Shown here piece by piece: positions 1 through 4,629 of a stretch of DNA of 6,346 bases. The DNA lies in NCBI GenBank assembly GCA_003864535.1, contig BHEQ01000121.1:1-6346 (forward strand), in the 5' to 3' direction. Below the pieces are notes generated by a model. That model did no database searches and was not told the origin of the DNA. It worked only from the letters and a program-made list of their open reading frames with translations. The translations under genes were made by a program, and so were the position numbers. Position 1 is the first letter of the stretch. Each line of letters begins with the position of its first letter. This stretch comes from Gammaproteobacteria bacterium. Its GTDB lineage: Bacteria; Pseudomonadota; Gammaproteobacteria; Cardiobacteriales; Wohlfahrtiimonadaceae.

Positions 1-15
1 GATTATAGGCTCAGG

Positions 16-44
16 GTAAATGGCATCGCTGTGTAAATGGTATC
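16..44. repeat. Direct repeat GTAAATGG(C/T)ATC, possible mobile-element end
   Basis: GTAAATGGCATC (16-27) and GTAAATGGTATC (33-44) match at 11 of 12 positions and start 17 bp apart. A fragment TAAATGG recurs at 182-188. Closely spaced short direct repeats of this style are typical of the transposase-binding ends of IS21-family elements, so an insertion sequence may lie just outside the left edge. No transposase coding sequence is inside the window, so the assignment is weak. Confidence 0.35.
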
Positions 45-100
45 AGTATTTCCTTTATAAAATTGCTAAATAAAATGTAACTACTTTGAAGCTAGAAAAA

Positions 101-176
101 CCACCCCCTCCCAACCTCCCCCTTCACAAGGGGAGGAGCAAGTCCCCCCTGCCAAGGGGGGATTTAGGGGGAGGTT
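101..176. repeat. GC-rich compound palindrome (REP-like), possible terminator for yhfW
   Basis: A C/G-rich block in AT-rich surroundings. Perfect 10-bp outer arms AACCTCCCCC (113-122) and GGGGGAGGTT (167-176) enclose two inner hairpins: 115-124 with 128-136 (one bulge) and 143-150 with 155-162. A further C-rich run lies at 101-112. Read on the minus strand, the block lies about 60 nt after the yhfW stop and is followed by TTTTT (100 to 96), so it could end the yhfW transcript. The style (runs of C and G, AAGGGGG and CCCCCTT arms) resembles interspersed repeats known from several bacterial groups, which I recognise only in general terms. Confidence 0.7.
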
Positions 177-238
177 ATAGTTAAATGGAGCATTTAAAGT
201 CATCATTATTGAATATGTAGTCTATAAAAATAAATATG

Positions 239-1531
239 TTAAAACTGCTGAGTAGTTACAATAAAATCAATAACATCACCAGATAAAATATCTTCAGTGA
301 CACCTAAAAAAGTTACTGCTGTTTTAGCAATATCCGCAAGACCTGCACGCATGCCTAAATCATGTAAGCCATTATTATCTGAGTTAAGTGCTTTGCTATA
401 GATCATTAACGGGACATATTCGCGTGTATGTCCTTTATGCCCAATAAGTGGGTCATTCCCATGATCGGCGGTTACAATCAGGAGATCATCAGCATTCATC
501 TTGTTGATAATTTTAGCAATATAGCTATCGGCAATTATTAAGCGTTGTGCATATAGATTTGCATCTTGCGCGTGCCCGGCTAAATCTGTTTCTTGGACAT
601 TGCTACACATAAATCCTGTCGTAAACTCATCCATATAATCAAGTGTTTGTTGTAATACTTGGGCGGTATCAACCGCTGGATATGCTTTGCCTAATTTTGT
701 TGCAACAATATCTGCAACTTTGCCAAGCAAAAAAGTGGGGATATTATGTTGCGCCAAAATATGCGGTGCTTGTTTGGTGAAATCAACGCCAAAGCCTAGA
801 TGAATTACATGATAATTATGCGCATAAACACCACTTTTTGGCGCATTAATCCCGATGAAATCATCATCTTTTATCTCAACCGCGTTAAGAATATCATCAA
901 GAGATACCTGCGCTCCTGCAAAGGCGATCACGCGTGGCACGCTTACAACTGCGCGGACGATGCGCCCGATTTTGGTAATCTGTGCAAACGATAAAAGATC
1001 AAGACTTGAGGTGACATTGTAAATTTGCCCTGCGTAACTTTCTAGATTATCGGCAATTGTTGCAGCCTCGTTCACAATCAAAATTTCGCGGTGCGACACG
1101 GTTGCATGAGCTGATTTTAAATTAAGCAGATTATTTTTAATTAAATCAGAGTAATTAGCACGTCTTACCTGATAGTTTTCTGCAATTAACGCCGCTTCAA
1201 CCGCATCAATTTTTGTATAAAATGGCTCAGTTTTTGGTTTAACAGGTTTAGAGCCCATCATTTCTTGATGCCCAAAAAAAGTATCTGCACCAAAATGTTT
1301 TAATTTTGATTTGCCAAATATTGCATTTTCACTAAACTTCATCATGGCTGATTCAAATCCTGCAATATTCATCAAACCTAAACGCGCTAAAGTAGGTAAA
1401 GATAACTCAGGCATACTTTTTAGAATACTTTTAAATGTATGTGCATTTTTATCTTGCGGATTAAAATCAGCGTAATCATCCATTACCCCAACTCCAAAGC
1501 CATCTAAAACTGTTACGATAAATCGAGCCAT
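239..1531 (-). CDS. yhfW: YhfW, phosphopentomutase-like metalloenzyme
   Basis: Member of the alkaline phosphatase/phosphopentomutase superfamily; the substrate is not established, and a phosphorylated sugar is the family-based guess. The 430 residues align along nearly their whole length with E. coli YhfW. Visible landmarks: first metal aspartate Asp10 in VTVLDGFGVG (6-15); DTFFGHQEMMGS (83-94), whose Thr84 lies where phosphopentomutases carry the phospho-threonine nucleophile; IGRIVR (188-193); FIGINAPKSGVYA (225-237); Asp316 and His320 in QETDLAGHA (313-321); Asp356 and His357 in TADHGNDP (354-361); and His368 in GHTREYVP (367-374). The full two-metal set therefore appears present, so an active enzyme is expected. 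True DeoB proteins are about 390-410 aa; the YhfW-type blocks NAPKSG and GHQEMMG argue for YhfW over DeoB. It lies 237 bp after yhfZ. No further gene follows within the window. Confidence 0.9.
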   Translation of the reverse strand: MARFIVTVLDGFGVGVMDDYADFNPQDKNAHTFKSILKSMPELSLPTLARLGLMNIAGFESAMMKFSENAIFGKSKLKHFGADTFFGHQEMMGSKPVKPKTEPFYTKIDAVEAALIAENYQVRRANYSDLIKNNLLNLKSAHATVSHREILIVNEAATIADNLESYAGQIYNVTSSLDLLSFAQITKIGRIVRAVVSVPRVIAFAGAQVSLDDILNAVEIKDDDFIGINAPKSGVYAHNYHVIHLGFGVDFTKQAPHILAQHNIPTFLLGKVADIVATKLGKAYPAVDTAQVLQQTLDYMDEFTTGFMCSNVQETDLAGHAQDANLYAQRLIIADSYIAKIINKMNADDLLIVTADHGNDPLIGHKGHTREYVPLMIYSKALNSDNNGLHDLGMRAGLADIAKTAVTFLGVTEDILSGDVIDFIVTTQQF

Positions 1532-1553
1532 GCTATTTATTTCCAGATATAAG

Positions 1554-1574
1554 ATTATATGGGCATCTATAGAT
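1554..1574 (-). promoter_or_regulatory. Second candidate promoter element next to yhfW, with a 10-bp palindrome
   Basis: A perfect TATAAT hexamer reads on the minus strand at 1559 to 1554, about 22 bp before the yhfW ATG. Directly upstream lies the perfect palindrome ATCTATAGAT (1565-1574). No acceptable -35 hexamer is seen 16-18 bp upstream. It would therefore need an activator, or it is chance. The Shine-Dalgarno site for yhfW itself is poor: GGAA about 11 nt before the ATG. Confidence 0.25.
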
Positions 1575-1593
1575 TGCTTTTTCTGTGTTACGC

Positions 1594-1645
1594 GATATTT
1601 TTAAAATGCTTATTTACCTAAGTAAACTGTGCTTTTAAAAATATC
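1594..1645. promoter_or_regulatory. 52-bp concentric inverted repeat in the yhfW leader
   Basis: Outer arms of 13 bp (1594-1606 and 1633-1645, GATATTTTTAAAA and its exact complement) enclose 6-bp non-pairing segments. Inside these are inner arms TTTAC (1613-1617) and GTAAA (1622-1626) around a 4-bp centre. Both arm pairs share the same axis, midway between 1619 and 1620. As DNA it could bind a dimer or tetramer. As RNA it would form an interrupted, A/U-rich stem-loop in the yhfW leader. The stem is too AT-rich, and lacks a following T-run, to be a good intrinsic terminator. Confidence 0.6.
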
Positions 1646-1662
1646 ATAAGCCTTGAAAAAAT

Positions 1663-1691
1663 CTAATATATAGAAGATCTTCTATTGTAAA
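1663..1691 (-). promoter_or_regulatory. Candidate yhfW promoter with a 16-bp palindrome in its spacer
   Basis: On the minus strand TTTACA (1691 to 1686) is followed by a 17-bp spacer and TATTAG (1668 to 1663); TATATT (1670 to 1665, spacer 15) is an alternative -10. The spacer is almost exactly the perfect 16-bp palindrome ATAGAAGATCTTCTAT (1670-1685). A palindrome between -35 and -10 is a classic repressor operator position. The palindrome is directly visible; its role and the promoter boxes are inferred. If used, the yhfW mRNA would have a leader of roughly 120 nt. Confidence 0.42.
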
Positions 1692-1724
1692 AATATGGTT
1701 AAAATATTTATTAAATTAGTTTAA

Positions 1725-1755
1725 GTATATTTGAATATACAAAAAAATGTATATT
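1725..1755. repeat. Three alternating GTATATT half-sites just after yhfZ
   Basis: GTATATT occurs at 1725-1731, its reverse complement AATATAC at 1734-1740, and GTATATT again at 1749-1755. The first two form a 16-bp near-perfect palindrome with a 2-bp centre. The second and third form a wider inverted pair with an 8-bp spacer. They start 14 bp past the yhfZ stop and lie upstream of the yhfW promoter candidate. This could be a regulator-binding array. A hairpin terminator is unlikely because the arms are pure A/T except one base and no T-run follows. Confidence 0.5.
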
Positions 1756-1768
1756 AAAGATAAAAATT

Positions 1769-2677
1769 TTAATACGTCGGCATTAGCATAGCGTTTATTA
1801 CTTTGGATTGACACTCTAAAATAGTCTTCTTATGCAAAATAGTCTGCAAAAGATTAAAAAGTCCACTTTGATTGTCATGGATCAAGACAACTGCGTCTGA
1901 TGATTCTAAAAATATTTTATTTATCGGTAAATGGGCAAAATTAATTGGAAGTGATTTTTCTTTAATCTCATCATAATTCCAAATTCCTGCATCTATGCTT
2001 TTTTGCTGGATTTGTTTGACGATTTGATTGTAAGGAATATTAATTAATTGAACATCTTTCCCTAAACAAATTTGCGTGGTTAAATATTGCATATCAAGCG
2101 AAGATTGATCAACACCAACACGCATTCCATCTTCAATCGCACTCTTGCCTTCATGCGCAAATAAAATAACATGTTCTGAAAGATACGAGCCTTTACCGAA
2201 ATGTAAGCACACTTTGATGGGTAAACCCTCTTCTTTAGCTGTTTTTGCTGCAAGTGCTGATGTAATCACATAATCATATGATCCGCGTATGAGCAAATTA
2301 ATCCGTGTTCGAGCTCCGCTAACATAGGCTATATTCATATCTAGCCCAAAGCGTTCTGCTGCTGCATAAATTCCCGTGGCAAGCCCTTCGTATAATTTAC
2401 TATACGGCAGAGGCATCGCTCCTGTTAATGTGCCAATTTCAGTGAGACTCCACAAGAGCTGATAGTTTATTTGGCTGATAAACGTCCCTAAATGTCCGCG
2501 TGGTTCAAGCACGATTGCATGCTGATCTTTTAGAAATTGTAATCCATTTTGAATTGTGCCACGCGCAAGGCACGCTTCTTCCGCAAATTCTGAAATTGTT
2601 GCAATACGCTCATTTTGCTTGAGTGCCATTAATTTTTTTGCCAAAAAAATAACCGATAGTCCTGATTTTTTATACAT
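1769..2677 (-). CDS. yhfZ: YhfZ-family winged-helix regulator with ligand-binding-like C-terminal domain
   Basis: Putative transcription factor of the yhf cluster; ligand and targets are not known to me. The N-terminus holds a GntR-like winged helix-turn-helix, about residues 22-68: ISEFAEEACLARGTIQNGLQFL is the helix pair and VLEPRGHLGTFI the wing. Residues 80-302 match the YhfZ C-terminal domain, which resembles a periplasmic-binding-protein fold used as a cytoplasmic sensor. The diagnostic block is GAMPLPYSKLYEGLATG (86-102), shared almost exactly with E. coli YhfZ. Further marks are LIRGSYDYVITS (129-140), GSYLSEH (163-169), DAGIWNYDEI (229-238), SSDAVVLI (259-266) and the terminal PTY. 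Length (302 aa) equals the family's. AAGG lies about 10 nt upstream of the ATG. Only 13 nt separate it from the tcdA stop, so it is probably read from the tcdA transcript. Its likely target is the palindrome-rich spacer before yhfW (inference). Confidence 0.9.
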   Translation of the reverse strand: MYKKSGLSVIFLAKKLMALKQNERIATISEFAEEACLARGTIQNGLQFLKDQHAIVLEPRGHLGTFISQINYQLLWSLTEIGTLTGAMPLPYSKLYEGLATGIYAAAERFGLDMNIAYVSGARTRINLLIRGSYDYVITSALAAKTAKEEGLPIKVCLHFGKGSYLSEHVILFAHEGKSAIEDGMRVGVDQSSLDMQYLTTQICLGKDVQLINIPYNQIVKQIQQKSIDAGIWNYDEIKEKSLPINFAHLPINKIFLESSDAVVLIHDNQSGLFNLLQTILHKKTILECQSKVINAMLMPTY

Positions 2678-2690
2678 TTTAAGCCTTAAT

Positions 2691-3482
2691 TTACTTAAGT
2701 ATGGCGTTAATTACATAGCCTGCGGCAAACAGCCCCATCGAGGCGGTTACGGTCACAATAGAGCCATAACCTGCACAATTAAGCCCACCGCTAGTTTGGT
2801 TCTGATCAAGGCTCTGATCAATGCCATGATTCTGGATTTTTGGTGGTTTAGCCATTGCTTGAGTTGAATAAACACAGGGAATCTTAAAAGGTTTTGGATG
2901 CGCGGGAAACTGATAATGTTTTTTCAAATGCTGTTTTAAGCGGCTACACAGTGGATCATAATGAGTTTTGCTTAAGTCATCAATTTTAAGTTGGGTTGGA
3001 TCTGTTTTACCGCCTGCTGCGCCTGTTGTGATAATATTTATTTTTTTAAGTTTAGCCCAAGCAATTAAATGCGCTTTGATTTTTAGTTGATCAATACAAT
3101 CAATAATCCATGTGTTTGGATCAAGATCTGCTAAATATGCTTCTATATTTTCAACGCTTAAAAAATCCTCAATAAGATTAAGCTTACAAGCTGGATTAAT
3201 CTCTAAAATACGCGCTCCCATCGCGGTCACTTTAGGCAAACCAATGCTTGAGCTTAAAGCTTGCAATTGCCTATTGATATTGCTTATTCCAATATTATCT
3301 AGATCAATCAAAGTGATTGTGCCAATTGCGGAACGCGCCAGAGCTTCTGCCGCCCAAGATCCCACGCCGCCAATGCCGATCACGACTACATGCGCTGCGT
3401 GTAAAACATCTAACGTATTGGGATTGTAAAGGCGATTAAGCCCACCAAAACGGCGTTTATGCTCAGCTGCTAAAAATTCCAA
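2691..3482 (-). CDS. tcdA: tRNA threonylcarbamoyladenosine dehydratase TcdA (CsdL)
   Basis: E1-like ATP-dependent enzyme that dehydrates t6A at position 37 of ANN-decoding tRNAs to cyclic t6A (ct6A). In E. coli it works with the CsdA/CsdE sulfur-transfer pair. The 263 residues are close to the E. coli length (268). Seen in order: RRFGGLNRLY (10-19), the nucleotide-binding loop GIGGVGSWAAEALAR (36-50), LIDLDNI ending strand 2 (58-64), NRQLQAL (70-76, including the conserved Arg71), DPTQ, VYSTQA and the C-terminal CAGYGSIVTVTA. Start is TTG at 3482, chosen because of its Shine-Dalgarno site and because the ten residues before RRFGG match the usual N-terminus. A ThiF/MoeB/UbiA-activating enzyme is the alternative, but the RFGG and GSWAAEALAR signatures are typical of TcdA. 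It ends 13 nt before yhfZ. Confidence 0.94.
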   Translation of the reverse strand: MEFLAAEHKRRFGGLNRLYNPNTLDVLHAAHVVVIGIGGVGSWAAEALARSAIGTITLIDLDNIGISNINRQLQALSSSIGLPKVTAMGARILEINPACKLNLIEDFLSVENIEAYLADLDPNTWIIDCIDQLKIKAHLIAWAKLKKINIITTGAAGGKTDPTQLKIDDLSKTHYDPLCSRLKQHLKKHYQFPAHPKPFKIPCVYSTQAMAKPPKIQNHGIDQSLDQNQTSGGLNCAGYGSIVTVTASMGLFAAGYVINAILK

Positions 3483-3485
3483 AAC

Positions 3486-3495
3486 AGGAGCTCCT
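3486..3495 (-). promoter_or_regulatory. Palindromic ribosome binding site deciding the tcdA TTG start
   Basis: On the minus strand AGGAG (3495 to 3491) lies 8 nt before a TTG codon (3482-3480). It is the first half of the perfect 10-bp palindrome AGGAGCTCCT. This supports the TTG as the real start, since no ATG lies nearby in frame and the resulting N-terminus matches TcdA in length. The palindrome could pair two transcripts or form a small hairpin that hides the site, but its zero-length loop argues against a stable cis hairpin. Confidence 0.6.
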
Positions 3496-3532
3496 AGATT
3501 AAATATTAAAGAATCATAAATTTGAAATAAAT

Positions 3533-4195
3533 CTAATGCGCTTGGGCGATTTTATCAAAAATCATTTCTAAAGCCCGTTGATATGCAGGCATTAACTCAT
3601 CAGGTCCACTAATACGCATTTGTAAATCACGTAATAAGCCATCTCCAATTCCGTAAATCCAGCCATGAACCATCACCTCTTGCCCACGTAACCACGCATC
3701 TTGAACGATAGTGCTGCGGGCAACATTTGCAACTTGCTCAATAACATTCAGCTCGCAAAGACGATCAAAGCGCATTGGAGCGGTATCATCCATTTTATTG
3801 TGATGTTTATCATTAATATGCTGGAGATGTAACAGCCAATTATCTGCAAGCCCAACTCTTGAGCGATTCATCGCTGTTTTTATTCCAGAGCAGCCATAAT
3901 GACCGACCACTAAAATATGCTTAACTTTTAAAAGATCAACCGCAAATTGGATCACAGAGAGGCAGTTTAAATCTGAAGGCACAACAATATTGGCAATATT
4001 GCGATGCACAAAAACCTCTCCTGGAGCAATGCCCGCAATTTGGCTCGCAGGAACGCGTGAGTCTGAACAGCCGATCCATAAATATTGGGGAGATTGTTGC
4101 TCGCTTAAGCGTTCAAAAAATTGCGGATCTTCTTCGATAACATTGGCAGCCCATGCACGATTAGAATTAAATAAGTGTTTTAATGGATGGGTCAT
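3533..4195 (-). CDS. can: Beta-class carbonic anhydrase (Can type)
   Basis: Zinc enzyme that interconverts CO2 and bicarbonate in the cytoplasm, supplying bicarbonate for fatty acid, purine/pyrimidine and arginine synthesis at ambient CO2. The 220 residues equal the E. coli Can length and align end to end. Zinc ligands and catalytic dyad are visible: Cys43, Asp45 and Arg47 in IGCSDSRVPA (41-50), and His99 and Cys102 in VGHYGCSG (97-104). Other family blocks are FVHRNIAN (62-69), NCLSVIQFAVD (77-87), LCELNVIEQV (146-155) and HGWIYGIGDGLLRDL (177-191). The ATG at 4195 has only a weak AGG upstream. The stop is TAG. It lies 40 nt after fis and 50 nt before tcdA on the same strand, so one transcript is plausible, though no functional link to its neighbours is known to me. 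Confidence 0.96.
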   Translation of the reverse strand: MTHPLKHLFNSNRAWAANVIEEDPQFFERLSEQQSPQYLWIGCSDSRVPASQIAGIAPGEVFVHRNIANIVVPSDLNCLSVIQFAVDLLKVKHILVVGHYGCSGIKTAMNRSRVGLADNWLLHLQHINDKHHNKMDDTAPMRFDRLCELNVIEQVANVARSTIVQDAWLRGQEVMVHGWIYGIGDGLLRDLQMRISGPDELMPAYQRALEMIFDKIAQAH

Positions 4196-4211
4196 AGTCG
4201 CCTATATTTAA

Positions 4212-4239
4212 GTTTTAATATTTAGGTTTTAATATTTAG
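4212..4239. repeat. 14-bp tandem repeat filling the fis-can gap
   Basis: Two exact head-to-tail copies of the 14-bp unit GTTTTAATATTTAG occupy 4212-4225 and 4226-4239. A further GTTT follows at 4240, and a diverged copy may lie at 4201-4211. The second copy overlaps the fis TAA stop (4236-4238), so the repeat is partly coding. It fills most of the 40-nt fis-can intergenic space. The unit is not self-complementary enough to be a terminator. Slippage duplication is the simplest origin. Confidence 0.85.
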
Positions 4240-4493
4240 GTTTCAATGCAATAGTAATCTAGTTTTTTCTTAAGTGTTGAGCGAGTAATCCCTAATATTT
4301 CAGATGCTTTAGATTGATTGCCGCGTGTGTGTGCAAGCACCGCTTCAAATAAAGGACGCTCCATTTCTGAGAGGACTAAGCGATATAAATTAGGAGGAAA
4401 TTTTCCATCTAGTTGAGTTTGAATCTCTTGTAATGCAGCCGAAACTGAGTTGCGCAAAGGTTCGTGATGTTTTAAGCGCTGCTTGGAAATCAT
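4236..4493 (-). CDS. fis: DNA-binding protein Fis, short form
   Basis: Small nucleoid-associated protein that bends DNA and modulates rRNA promoters, recombination and growth-phase transcription in gammaproteobacteria. The 85 residues match E. coli Fis (98 aa) through the core: EPLRNSV (11-17), LYRLVLSEMERPLFEAVL (36-53) and the C-terminal helix-turn-helix region TRGNQSKASEILGI with TRSTLKKKL (56-78). A strong Shine-Dalgarno GGAG sits 5 nt before the ATG at 4493. Compared with E. coli, about 14 N-terminal residues are absent. These include most of the beta-hairpin arm needed for Hin/Gin inversion stimulation, so DNA bending is probably kept and recombinase activation probably is not. A free-standing NtrC-type HTH_8 domain is the alternative, but adjacency to dusB and the full-length core favour Fis. 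Confidence 0.93.
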   Translation of the reverse strand: MISKQRLKHHEPLRNSVSAALQEIQTQLDGKFPPNLYRLVLSEMERPLFEAVLAHTRGNQSKASEILGITRSTLKKKLDYYCIET

Positions 4494-4581
4494 AAAAACT
4501 CCTGATAATTAATAGGTGATGATTGGTAAATAATGACGAGTGAATAATTGTTGATAGATATAGTGGTTTGAATTATTTATT

Positions 4582-4609
4582 ATTTTAGAATCAGTTTTAG
4601 TGATTTTAA
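4582..4609 (-). promoter_or_regulatory. Candidate promoter for fis in the dusB-fis gap
   Basis: The 136-bp gap between dusB and fis is long for genes that are closely linked in E. coli, which leaves room for a separate fis promoter. The best sigma70-like match on the minus strand is TTAAAA (4609 to 4604), a 16-bp spacer, then TAAAAT (4587 to 4582). The -10 matches 5 of 6 bases and the -35 only 4 of 6. In a region this AT-rich such matches occur by chance, so this is a weak call. I saw no convincing terminator in the gap. Confidence 0.25.
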
Positions 4610-4629
4610 TTTACGAATAATGGCGGAAT

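Noticed and set aside
800..994. Plus-strand open frame inside yhfW
   Set aside because: Lies antisense within a well-supported gene, has no recognisable domain and reads as an antisense shadow.
239..1531. Canonical deoB phosphopentomutase
   Set aside because: The superfamily motifs fit, but the specific blocks and the yhfZ neighbour match YhfW, and no other nucleoside-catabolism gene is nearby.
1734..1755. Intrinsic terminator for yhfZ
   Set aside because: The stem would be 7 bp of A/T with one G-C pair, and there is no T-run after it; a protein site or chance AT palindrome is likelier.
2556..2867. Plus-strand open frame spanning the tcdA-yhfZ junction
   Set aside because: Overlaps two conserved genes on the opposite strand and resembles no known protein.
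3112..3429. Plus-strand open frame antisense to tcdA
   Set aside because: Composition and position are those of a reverse-strand shadow of the conserved ATP-binding region; no independent ribosome site or homology.
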